A stretch of 6,333 bases of DNA. Source: Hydrogenophaga sp. (GTDB lineage: Bacteria; Pseudomonadota; Gammaproteobacteria; Burkholderiales; Burkholderiaceae_C). The notes beneath the pieces are model-generated. The model worked only from the letters and a program-made list of their open reading frames with translations. It did no database searches and had not been told where the DNA came from. A program made the translations under genes and the position numbers. The stretch's first letter is position 1, and the number at the start of each line of letters is the position of its first letter. The stretch is taken from contig JAIFNE010000229.1 of the NCBI GenBank assembly GCA_020047875.1, positions 1 to 6,333 on the forward strand, given 5' to 3'. Shown one piece after another: positions 1 to 6,333 of the stretch.

Positions 1-4
1 ACGA

Positions 5-508
5 TTGAGCCGGCTGATTCACCACCTCTGGCTGGACGCCAGCGATGTGCGCCGGGTGGTGCCCGACGACATGGCCGAGCGCCTGGCCCGCCGCGTGGCG
101 GCCAGCGAAGGCCGCCACACCGGCGAGGTGCGGCTGTGTGTGGAGGCTTCGCTGCCCGCGGGTGAGGCGTGGCAAGCAGGTACCGCGGGGGCGCTAACGC
201 ACCCGGTGCGCGAGCGCGCCGTGGGCTGGTTTGGCCGGCTCGGCGTGTGGGACACGGAACACAACAACGGTGTGCTGATTTACCTGCTGCTGGCCGAACG
301 CTCGATCGAGATCGTGGCCGATCGCGCCCTGACGCAGCGGGTGCCGCCGGAACAGTGGCAGGCCATGGTGGCCGCGCTGGCGCAGCGCCTGCGGGCCGGT
401 GATGTGGAGGGCGGGCTCACGCAGGCGCTGGAGGAGGTGTCTGCGGTGCTGGTGACACCAGACGGGCAAAGCGTCAACGAACTGCCGGACTGCGTGGTGC
501 GGGTGTAA
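5..508 (+). CDS. TPM-domain (TPM_phosphatase family) protein, soluble form, 5' end possibly cut by the window edge
   Basis: The 167-residue reading frame looks like the soluble, non-membrane TPM-domain proteins common in Burkholderiales. Visible family features are the N-terminal WLDASDVRR (residues 9-17), ASEGRHTGEVRLCVEASLP (33-51), the core VWDTEHNNGVLIYLLLAER (81-99) followed by IEIVADR (101-107), and a C-terminal NELPD (158-162). No signal peptide or membrane segment is visible, so it is probably cytoplasmic. In related genomes such proteins often follow lemA and a membrane-anchored TPM gene; anything upstream here lies outside the window. The first possible start is TTG at base 5, but the frame is open to the left edge and relatives usually carry a few more residues, so the true start may be upstream. 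The biochemical role is unsettled: the family name reflects phosphatase activity reported for a plant homologue, and other members are linked to membrane-protein quality control. Family call is strong, start call weak. Confidence 0.88.
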   Translation: MSRLIHHLWLDASDVRRVVPDDMAERLARRVAASEGRHTGEVRLCVEASLPAGEAWQAGTAGALTHPVRERAVGWFGRLGVWDTEHNNGVLIYLLLAERSIEIVADRALTQRVPPEQWQAMVAALAQRLRAGDVEGGLTQALEEVSAVLVTPDGQSVNELPDCVVRV

Positions 509-530
509 GAGCCTGCCAGTCTTGGGGAGC

Positions 531-543
531 GCTGGTCACCAGC
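531..543. terminator. Weak hairpin in the convergent gap, possible bidirectional terminator
   Basis: The 59-base gap between the convergent TPM and DUF1501 genes contains GCTGG-TCA-CCAGC, a 5-bp stem with a 3-base loop. It is the only compact inverted repeat close to both stop codons. No T-run follows on either strand, so it does not meet the usual intrinsic-terminator pattern. The call rests mainly on position. Nothing else is seen in the gap. Confidence 0.2.
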
Positions 544-567
544 CTGACACGGGGTTGGCGACGGTCG

Positions 568-2079
568 TCAGCCCATGAATCCCAGATCGGCCGGCGCAAA
601 GTTGCGCAAATTGGGCAGCACCAGTTTCAGATCCTCAGGCGCCAGCCCAAACCACTTGCCCAGGGTGGCCGCGTATTGCTCCACGCTGGCGGTGGGCAAC
701 AGCCGGCCCGAGCCGACTTCCCAGGCGTGGCCCAGGCCGGCGGGCGCCATGGTGCCGTAGATGTTTTGTCCTTTGACGGCCGACGTTGCAGGTGTGCCAG
801 AGCCTCCCGCGATGAAATGCGTGGCGCCCCAACCGTGGTCGCTGCCCTTGCCGTTGCTCACCAGGGTGCGCCCAAAGTCTGAGGCGGTGAACAGTGCCAC
901 GTTGTCAGCGAGACCCAACGCCGCAATCGCATCGGTGAAGTACCTGACGCTGCTGGCCACCCGCTGCATCAGGATGGACTGGTCGCGGTTGTGGTTGTCG
1001 TGGGTGTCAAAGCCGCCTATCGACACCATGAAGACCTGGCGGCGCGCGCCAATGGCGGTGTTTTTGGAGATGATTTGCGCCACCATGCGCAGCTGCCTGG
1101 CCAGGCTGTCTTGGTCGATGGATGCAGGCTGCCCCTGAGGCGGGTTGCTGTAGGTGGTGGTGGGCAGGGCCAGACGGGCATCGAAAATTGGGTTGCCCGA
1201 CCCGTCAAGACCCAGCACATTGGCCTTGAAGGCCGTGTCTGTCGTTCTTGCCCGGGTGAGAACGCGTGCGTACTCGGCCTGCATGGCCGTCATGCCGCTG
1301 TCTTGCATGGCGGCCAGTGCCTGCGCAGCGCCGGTGGTGGAGTTCATTGCGTTACCGCTGATGCCGCTCAAACTGACCGAGCCGTTGGTGCCCACCTGGT
1401 ACTGCACCACATCTTGCCCGGCCAGCATGACCGTGTTGCCGGTGGCAGAGATGCTGGTGAACACGGGCTGGGCATTGACGGACATGAGCAAGTCCCCCAT
1501 ACGGCCGGCCCAGCCATAGCGCGCGCCTTCGGGTGCACTGGCCTGCCAGATGGATTGCTGGTCGTTGTGCGAGAACAGCTTGGGCGGCAGCTCCCAGGCG
1601 CCGCTTTGGTATTGCGCTTTGGTGGTGGGCTTGACCAGTGGCCCCACATTGGCAAGCACGGCCAGTTTGCCGGCGTCGTACAGGGTGCGCAAAGGCGCCA
1701 GCAGCGGCGCCATGGTGAATTGCCTGCCGTCGGTGACTGCAGGTGCTGCCAGAGCGCTGCTGCCCGCCGCCAGCGCCAGGCCGCCCGGGTTGTTGCTGGC
1801 GTCGTACACACCCCCTCGGGCATCCCGGTAGGCGTTGTAGCTGGCGGTATCAAAGGGGTACACCCAGTTGTGGCAGTCGTTGCCACCATACATAAACAGG
1901 CACACCAATGCCTTGTAGGGGCTGCCTGAGGTGACGTTATGCGCCGCGGCGCTGCCCATGGCCGCCAAGCTGGTGGCGAAGGCGCCAGCACTGGCGAGGC
2001 CCTGCTTTTTCAGGGCAGCGTCCAGATCGAGGCCAGTGCGCAGAAAGGCGCGGCGTGAGGGGTTGTTGGGCGTGTTCAT
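568..2079 (-). CDS. DUF1501 family protein with Tat-type N-terminus
   Basis: This 503-residue protein is full length for DUF1501, a family related to the alkaline phosphatase/sulfatase-like fold whose function is mostly unassigned. Conserved blocks are LVCLFMYGGNDCHNW (residues 58-72), FSHNDQQSIWQ (169-179), GFDTHDNH (356-363), SDFGRT (400-405) and GSDHGWG (412-418). The Asp and His residues in these blocks are candidate metal ligands. The N-terminus carries SRRAFLR (8-14), a good twin-arginine motif, and a mildly hydrophobic stretch (about 28-46) ending in an AAA-like cleavage site. An acidic and basic segment (LDLDAALKK, 17-25) separates the two, which is unusual for a Tat signal. The ATG follows the DUF1800 stop by 3 bases and has no strong Shine-Dalgarno, so translation is probably coupled. 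It is the last gene of the minus-strand unit. Family call is firm; substrate unknown. Confidence 0.93.
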   Translation of the reverse strand: MNTPNNPSRRAFLRTGLDLDAALKKQGLASAGAFATSLAAMGSAAAHNVTSGSPYKALVCLFMYGGNDCHNWVYPFDTASYNAYRDARGGVYDASNNPGGLALAAGSSALAAPAVTDGRQFTMAPLLAPLRTLYDAGKLAVLANVGPLVKPTTKAQYQSGAWELPPKLFSHNDQQSIWQASAPEGARYGWAGRMGDLLMSVNAQPVFTSISATGNTVMLAGQDVVQYQVGTNGSVSLSGISGNAMNSTTGAAQALAAMQDSGMTAMQAEYARVLTRARTTDTAFKANVLGLDGSGNPIFDARLALPTTTYSNPPQGQPASIDQDSLARQLRMVAQIISKNTAIGARRQVFMVSIGGFDTHDNHNRDQSILMQRVASSVRYFTDAIAALGLADNVALFTASDFGRTLVSNGKGSDHGWGATHFIAGGSGTPATSAVKGQNIYGTMAPAGLGHAWEVGSGRLLPTASVEQYAATLGKWFGLAPEDLKLVLPNLRNFAPADLGFMG

Positions 2080-2082
2080 GGC

Positions 2083-3891
2083 TTAGCGCTCGATCATGAA
2101 TTCGGAAGACGTCAGGGCGATGAAGCAGGCGATGCGCAGCCTGTCGCGCAGGCGTGTGGCGGTGTTCCAGCTCACCTGGTTTTGCATGGCGTTCAAAATC
2201 TGAGCGCGCAAGGTGGCCGACATGTTGCCGGCAAACAGCAGCAAACTGAGCTGATCCACCACCGCCGCGTCGCTGGCCGCATGGCCTGCCAGTGCGGCCT
2301 GCCCCAGGGGCGTGGTGGTGAGGGTGAAGTCGATGGTGATGTCTTGTTTGTTTCGCTGTGCGGTGGGTACATCGATGGCTGAGCCTGTCCAGCCTGTGCC
2401 CCACTGCAGCAATGCCCACACGTAATTGACCCACTCCACCACAGTGGTTTCGTTGGCAATTTGAAACTCGGGGGCCACGAGCCCCAGTGTGGCAATTTGG
2501 GTGTTGGGCGGCACGTAACCCGGCCGATAAAAGTTAAAGACCGAGGGCGACTGAAAAGCGGACTGCAACAGGGCGCGCTCGTCCCAGCCCATCATCCAGC
2601 GGCCGGTCACAGAACTCGCCTTGAGCGCTCGCACCGCCTGTGTGACCCGCAGCACCGGCTCGCGCAGCTTGCCGCTCTCGCCCGTCGGCGGGTTGCGCGC
2701 TTCGGGGTGCAGCAGAATAGCGCGCAGCACCGCAGCCATATCGCCACGCACCCCGGCGCCGTTGTTGTTGAAGGCGCTGGCCACCGCCCGAACATAGGCT
2801 GGGCTTGGGTTGCTGCTGACCAGTCGCTGGATCAGCTGCTTGCCAATGAACGGCCCCACGTTGGGGTGGTTGAACAGGGTGTCCAACGCAATGCGCAAGC
2901 TGGATGCGCCATCGGTCCCGGCCGGGATGGTCACACCCAAAAATTTCTTTTCTCCAGTCTCATGAAACGCCGGGTACACCCGCATGGGGCGCAGGTCAAA
3001 GCGAGCCGCGCCCGTGGTTTCATAGCGATTGGGGCCGCCCCATCTGAAGGTGTTGTTGGCGTTGCTGCCATCGGGCATGTCCCATGACCAGCCGGTGAAC
3101 ACCCGGGCCAGTCCCATCACGTCATCGTTGGTGTAACTTTCCAGCGGGCGGCCATTGCTACCTGTCTTCTCAGTGCCATCGAGGTTGAGTTGGTGCAGAC
3201 CGATACTGAAGAGCTGCATCACCTCGCGGGCAAAGTTTTCGTCGGGCATGCGGCCCGTCGCGGGATCGGCCTTCTGGTTGCGGATGTGCGAGAGGTACAT
3301 GCCCATCACTGGGCTCAGGGTGACGTCCTGCAGCAGGTTGCGGAAGTTGCCAAAGGCATGGCGCCCCAGGTTGTCCAGATACTGTCCGAACGGGCGTGCA
3401 TGGTCGTACAGCGTGGAGTCTTCCAAGGACACCACAAATATCTGCATTAGGGCATGCACCACACGCTGGCGCAGCTGGTCGGGCGCGGTGTTGGCCAGCG
3501 CCCAGAATTTGTGGTTGAGCCAACCCGGCGTGTAGTTCGTGCCGCCGGCGCCTGGTCGGTAGCTGCCTCCCCGGTCAAACCAGCGCTGCACTTCGATCAC
3601 GTACTCGCTACCCGCTGGAATGGCCATTTGCGCCTGTAACCACTGGGCTGCCGAGATGCCCGCGAGCGCTGCCACCGACTCTGTGGTGGGGCCAAAACTG
3701 GCTTGCGTCAAAAGTCTGGCTGCCTGGACGGCTGACAGCGGATCTGACGGCACAAGTGCGCTGTCCGTGGTGGTATCGCCACCGCTGCCGCTGCCACCGC
3801 CACAGGCCGTCAGAGCGGCGGCGGCCGAAACAGCCAGTGCCGAGCGCTGTGCAAACGCCCGGCGAGAGAGGTTCGAAGGATTCTGTTGCAC
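2083..3891 (-). CDS. DUF1800 family protein, predicted Tat-exported lipoprotein
   Basis: This 602-residue protein is full length for DUF1800, an exported family of unknown biochemical function usually encoded beside DUF1501. Diagnostic blocks are AARLLTQASFGPT (residues 57-69), MPDENFAREVMQLFSIGLHQ (215-234), DDVMGLARVFTGWSW (256-270), HETGEKKFLG (310-319), HPNVGPFIGKQLIQRLV (342-358), SPSVFNFYRPGYVPP (448-462) and the C-terminal LTSSEFMIER (593-602). The N-terminus has SRRAFAQ (9-15), a hydrophobic stretch (17-29) and lipobox LTAC with Cys30, followed by a Gly/Ser-rich linker. That suggests Tat export followed by lipidation. The start is GTG, set 6 bases after AGGAG; an ATG two bases earlier is in another frame. 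The gene lies 12 bases after the 545-residue lipoprotein gene and 3 bases before DUF1501. Family call is firm; dual Tat and lipid targeting is inferred. Confidence 0.94.
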   Translation of the reverse strand: MQQNPSNLSRRAFAQRSALAVSAAAALTACGGGSGSGGDTTTDSALVPSDPLSAVQAARLLTQASFGPTTESVAALAGISAAQWLQAQMAIPAGSEYVIEVQRWFDRGGSYRPGAGGTNYTPGWLNHKFWALANTAPDQLRQRVVHALMQIFVVSLEDSTLYDHARPFGQYLDNLGRHAFGNFRNLLQDVTLSPVMGMYLSHIRNQKADPATGRMPDENFAREVMQLFSIGLHQLNLDGTEKTGSNGRPLESYTNDDVMGLARVFTGWSWDMPDGSNANNTFRWGGPNRYETTGAARFDLRPMRVYPAFHETGEKKFLGVTIPAGTDGASSLRIALDTLFNHPNVGPFIGKQLIQRLVSSNPSPAYVRAVASAFNNNGAGVRGDMAAVLRAILLHPEARNPPTGESGKLREPVLRVTQAVRALKASSVTGRWMMGWDERALLQSAFQSPSVFNFYRPGYVPPNTQIATLGLVAPEFQIANETTVVEWVNYVWALLQWGTGWTGSAIDVPTAQRNKQDITIDFTLTTTPLGQAALAGHAASDAAVVDQLSLLLFAGNMSATLRAQILNAMQNQVSWNTATRLRDRLRIACFIALTSSEFMIER

Positions 3892-3897
3892 ATCAAT

Positions 3898-3902
3898 CTC
3901 CT
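3898..3902 (-). promoter_or_regulatory. Shine-Dalgarno AGGAG of the DUF1800 gene
   Basis: The minus strand reads AGGAG-ATTGAT-GTG. This is the clearest ribosome binding site in the window, and it settles the GTG start at 3891, because that frame alone encodes the DUF1800 protein. An ATG at 3893-3891 overlaps the GTG at 4-base spacing but opens a different frame. The site sits just after the TGA of the preceding gene. Confidence 0.75.
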
Positions 3903-3903
3903 G

Positions 3904-5541
3904 TCAACCGGGTTTGGGTACGCGCCACACCAGCAACTGTCCGAATCCGTTGTCTTCTTGAACGATCACATCGTCGCCGTTCGGCAACGTGCGGGCGGTG
4001 AGTCCGCAGGGCAGATCAAGCCAGCCAGAGCGCAGATCCCGAAATTGCGCTGCATGCATTTCATACACCAGCGCACCATCGCGCAGGCGGTAGCCATACA
4101 CCATCGGGGCGGAATCGGTTGCAGCGTCGCGAAACACGCTGCCCAGCCACACATATTGATCGGTCACCGCCATGGTGCTGGGCAGCAAAGTCTTGGTGCT
4201 GCCGTCGTAGAACAGCCCGCTGAGTGCCTTCGGGTTGAGTTGCCAGGTGGGTATACGGTTGCCAGTCGACCACCGTGGGTACGACGCCAACACCGTTCCC
4301 ACCAGACCCGTCTCAATGCCACGGTCAGCGCCGCTGCGGTAGCCAGCCAGCACCATGGTGTCGGTGGCCGGGTTGTAGTGCAGACGCTGCACGCCGTCTT
4401 CGCCAACGCCACCAAAAGGCGCTGGCTGCGCAGTGCTGACCGGCGCGGCGAAGCTGCTGCCATTCCATTGGCGCGACAGCAACTGTCCGTCTTTGCTCAC
4501 CCACAGCGTGCCATTGCTATCAAGTTGCCAGCCCTTGGATGCGGCAGGCAGCGTCTGCACAAAGCGCAGCGCATTGCCTTCCAGCAGGTACACCTGCGCG
4601 GGCTGGTTGGCGTACATGCCGGTGTAAACGACCAATTGTGTTCCTGCGTAACGGCCGCTGGTGAGCTTGCGCGCGTGGGTGCAGGCGGTAGGAAAGTTGT
4701 CCCGCTCATCGACACGACGCGCATCGCTACCGTCGTTGGTGAAAGCCACTTCCCACGCATTGGTGGCCAGGTTCACTGTGTAAATTTCCTCACGCCCCAC
4801 CAGCCGCAAAGGATGCTCGGTCGGGTCCAGAATGGCCACGTTTTCGGTAAACGTGTATCCGGCGTGTTGCCAAATTTTCCGGCCGCTGGCGTCGGTGCGG
4901 GTCATGCGGCCGCCGTGGGCGTTGTCAACCAGCAGGCGGTCACCGTTGGCGTAGGTGTGCGCCCAGATGGCTGCTTTGGGGCCATTGGCGGGCCAGCCGC
5001 CGGGCACACTGGCGGCTGGCGTGAAATGGATGATCGTCTTGTCCGCAAACACATCGTTCAGGGTGAAGGAGCGCACCCCAACGTAGCCGTTGTCCTCAGC
5101 CCAGTCCACATGCAGCACGTTGCCGTCCAGCTTGACCTTGCCCGTGACGTTGCTGTGGGCAAAGGGTATGAAGCTGTGCAGCGTGCCGTCGTGGTTCCAC
5201 ACGGTGATCTCGAACGTGCCTTCTTCCCAAAAGGTGCCCAACGCGATGAATTGGTCGTTGCTGTGCGCGTAGGTGATTCGGTGGGGAAACCAGGGTCGAA
5301 CCAAGGCGCCACCGGTGACGTGGGGCTTGCGGTACCCAAAGGGCATTGTGTTGGCGATGCTGGATACCCTGACCACCGTTGTGGGTGGCAACGCTTCGGC
5401 TGTATTCGACGTGGGTGGTGGAATCACAGAGACGGCTGGTGCAGACATTTTTCCACCGCCACCCCCACATGCCGTCAGCAAAGCCACGAGTGACACCGCG
5501 CAAACAGCACGCGCTGTAACTGCAAATTTCGGGATCGTCAT
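3904..5541 (-). CDS. Unrecognised 545-residue exported lipoprotein, possibly beta-propeller-like
   Basis: I do not recognise this family. The N-terminus is a Sec lipoprotein signal: a short basic region (K5, R11), a hydrophobic stretch (12-22) and lipobox LLTAC with Cys25, then GGGGG and a Pro/Ser/Thr-rich linker to about residue 55. The remainder looks beta-rich, with recurring short strand and turn units such as EITVWNHDGTLHSF (111-124), DASGRKIWQHAGYTF (217-231), SNGTLWVSKDGQLLSRQWN (342-360) and EDNGFGQLLVWRV (529-541). This resembles blades of a propeller-type outer protein, but no diagnostic motif was found. Cys287 and Cys512 could form a disulfide. The start at 5541 is chosen over an in-frame ATG at 5586 because it places the signal at the N-terminus and overlaps the previous stop as ATGA. 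No strong Shine-Dalgarno is seen, so coupling is likely. The protein is probably attached to the outer membrane, since Asp is absent at +2. Confidence 0.85.
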   Translation of the reverse strand: MTIPKFAVTARAVCAVSLVALLTACGGGGGKMSAPAVSVIPPPTSNTAEALPPTTVVRVSSIANTMPFGYRKPHVTGGALVRPWFPHRITYAHSNDQFIALGTFWEEGTFEITVWNHDGTLHSFIPFAHSNVTGKVKLDGNVLHVDWAEDNGYVGVRSFTLNDVFADKTIIHFTPAASVPGGWPANGPKAAIWAHTYANGDRLLVDNAHGGRMTRTDASGRKIWQHAGYTFTENVAILDPTEHPLRLVGREEIYTVNLATNAWEVAFTNDGSDARRVDERDNFPTACTHARKLTSGRYAGTQLVVYTGMYANQPAQVYLLEGNALRFVQTLPAASKGWQLDSNGTLWVSKDGQLLSRQWNGSSFAAPVSTAQPAPFGGVGEDGVQRLHYNPATDTMVLAGYRSGADRGIETGLVGTVLASYPRWSTGNRIPTWQLNPKALSGLFYDGSTKTLLPSTMAVTDQYVWLGSVFRDAATDSAPMVYGYRLRDGALVYEMHAAQFRDLRSGWLDLPCGLTARTLPNGDDVIVQEDNGFGQLLVWRVPKPG

Positions 5542-5885
5542 AAGCGGTACAGGGTGCGTGCCGTCATGCACTGCGCGCCATCCCATTGCCGGGCACAGGC
5601 ATCACGCACCACACTGCACATGGCGTCGCCCGCGGCGTACACCACAAACACCAGGTCGCCAGGCTTGGCGGTGACCGGCGCGGCGCCGGTGCCCATCACC
5701 TTGCAGGTGTTGGCCACCATGTCTTGCACGCACAGGGCGTGCAAGGTGTCGAGCTGGCTGATGCTGGCCGTGCCCCCCGCGGGCATCGGGCTGGACAGCC
5801 ACATCACCAGGGCGGCCACACAGGCCAGCGCCACTGAGGCGCCGGCCAGCCACCGGATGGGGCGACGCATGAAATGCCAGCGCAT
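5538..5885 (-). CDS. Small single-span membrane protein with Cys-rich periplasmic tail, unrecognised
   Basis: This 115-residue protein matches no family I know. It begins with a basic segment (R2, R7, R8, R11), then one hydrophobic span (about 12-30, WLAGASVALACVAALVMWL). Basic residues before the span predict an N-in, C-out anchor, or alternatively an uncleaved signal. The outer part (31-115) carries five cysteines at 52, 61, 90, 97 and 106, clustered toward the C-terminus, and a central strand-like DLVFVVYAAGD (77-87). Disulfide formation is plausible. The start at 5885 is the first Met after the upstream gene's stop (8-base gap); a second in-frame ATG at 5870 would remove five residues and is equally possible. 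Neither has a clear Shine-Dalgarno. A longer frame extends to 6017, but it would overlap the upstream gene by over 100 bases. The stop overlaps the next start as ATGA, so this is a real member of the unit. Confidence 0.7.
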   Translation of the reverse strand: MRWHFMRRPIRWLAGASVALACVAALVMWLSSPMPAGGTASISQLDTLHALCVQDMVANTCKVMGTGAAPVTAKPGDLVFVVYAAGDAMCSVVRDACARQWDGAQCMTARTLYRL

Positions 5886-5893
5886 GCGCTTGG

Positions 5894-6333
5894 TTAGTTG
5901 GGCACGGCACTGTCTTTGATGAACGGCGCGGTGAAGTTCACGATGCGGTACCACGGGTCGGTAGAGAATCCCCCTTTCATCTTGACGTAAACCAGGTTGT
6001 TGGCCCGGTCCTGCCACATCTTGGTGCCGGTGGTGTCAGCTTCGACTTCAGCCAGGTTGGCGGCCAGAACCAACACGCGCGACTTCCCGTCGTTGGCTAC
6101 GTTGCCGAGGTTGGGGTTAGGCGGAAGAGCCCAACGATGCCGCTTGGCACTGTCTGGCGTGGTGCCCACCACACCCACCGGGTTTTTGGTGCCATCAAAG
6201 CTCACGCCGATCACGAAGGAGTCGGTTGGTCGGCTCAGGTTTCTGAACATCAACGACACCACCTTGGGAATGCTGGCGGTTACCGTTTGCCCCTCGGCAT
6301 TGACCATGGTGCCTTGGTTTATCCCAGAGGTAA
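5894..6333 (-). CDS. C-terminal part of an unrecognised beta-rich protein, 5' end outside the window
   Basis: The frame is open from the right edge to TAA at 5896-5894, giving 145 visible residues. An ATG at 6307 (visible residue 9) with AAGG upstream could be an internal start. A 137-residue protein from there would lack any signal peptide, whereas the downstream genes encode exported proteins, so a longer protein entering from beyond 6333 is more likely. The visible part has no cysteines and alternates hydrophobic strands with polar turns: KVVSLMFRNLS (23-33), SFVIGVSFDG (38-47), SRVLVLAANLAEVEAD (84-99) and MWQDRANNLVYVKMKGG (105-121). The last segment is faintly like the Trp/Asp-then-VYVK strand seen in some G8/CEMIP-type carbohydrate-acting proteins, but the match is too short to name a family. 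It is followed 8 bases later by the small membrane protein gene. Confidence 0.65.
   Translation of the reverse strand, partial: TSGINQGTMVNAEGQTVTASIPKVVSLMFRNLSRPTDSFVIGVSFDGTKNPVGVVGTTPDSAKRHRWALPPNPNLGNVANDGKSRVLVLAANLAEVEADTTGTKMWQDRANNLVYVKMKGGFSTDPWYRIVNFTAPFIKDSAVPN

Noticed and set aside
544..571. CTGAC/GTCAG inverted repeat in the convergent gap
   Set aside because: It has a 5-bp stem with an 18-base loop, no T-run, and reaches into the end of the DUF1501 gene, so it is too weak to call a terminator.
991..1929. Plus-strand open frame of 312 codons opposite DUF1501
   Set aside because: It is antisense to the conserved DUF1501 blocks, and its composition is that of a GC-rich shadow frame, with no family motif.
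3886..5493. Plus-strand open frame of 535 codons opposite the 545-residue lipoprotein gene
   Set aside because: It lies wholly antisense to a gene with a clear lipoprotein signal and tight operon junctions. Its translation is rich in His, Gly, Val, Arg and Gln with no recognisable motif, typical of the antisense frame of GC-rich coding DNA.
5542..5586. Fifteen-residue N-terminal extension of the 545-residue protein from an ATG at 5586
   Set aside because: It would bury the lipoprotein signal behind a polar leader (MGWRAVHDGTHPVPL) and lengthen the overlap with the preceding gene. The ATGA junction at 5541-5538 fits better.
5879..5890. Perfect 12-base palindrome AGCGCATGCGCT across the start of the small membrane protein gene
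   Set aside because: About one or two such palindromes are expected by chance in a window of this size, there is no flanking symmetry, and the position at a start codon alone does not make it an operator.
5886..6017. Extension of the small membrane protein to an ATG at 6017
   Set aside because: It would overlap the upstream reading frame by over 100 bases, and the added residues are charged and low in structure, which would displace the membrane anchor from the N-terminus.

Overview
The window is GC-rich (about 60% by eye) and densely coded. Codon use, the soluble TPM-domain protein and the paired Tat-type DUF1800/DUF1501 genes fit a betaproteobacterium of the Burkholderiales, most likely Comamonadaceae-like. 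This assignment rests on recognised protein style, not on a marker gene. There are no RNA genes, insertion sequences, CRISPR arrays or long repeats.

Layout. On the plus strand at the left edge lies a TPM-domain (TPM_phosphatase) protein, possibly missing its first few codons (to 508). A 59-base convergent gap follows, holding only a weak hairpin. Everything else (568 to the right edge) is on the minus strand, so transcription enters from beyond base 6333 and runs leftward. In transcription order the genes are: the 3' part of an unrecognised Cys-free, apparently beta-rich protein (6333 to 5894); a 115-residue single-span membrane protein with a Cys-rich periplasmic tail (5885 to 5538); a 545-residue Sec-type lipoprotein, unrecognised and possibly propeller-like (5541 to 3904); a DUF1800 protein with a twin-arginine signal and a lipobox (3891 to 2083); and a DUF1501 protein with an SRRAFLR motif (2079 to 568).

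Gene junctions are +8, -4 (ATGA overlap), +12 and +3 bases, with no internal promoter space, so the five genes very probably form one operon. No gap longer than 300 bases lacks a gene.

How the genes may work together. The four minus-strand genes whose N-termini are visible all encode proteins with export or membrane signals: one inner-membrane anchor, two lipoproteins and one Tat-type substrate. DUF1800 and DUF1501 genes are known to occur side by side in many bacteria, but their joint function is not established. The three genes upstream of the pair are not recognisable from sequence. The unit is therefore best read as an uncharacterised cell-envelope module built around the DUF1800/DUF1501 pair. 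That functional link is inferred from co-transcription only.
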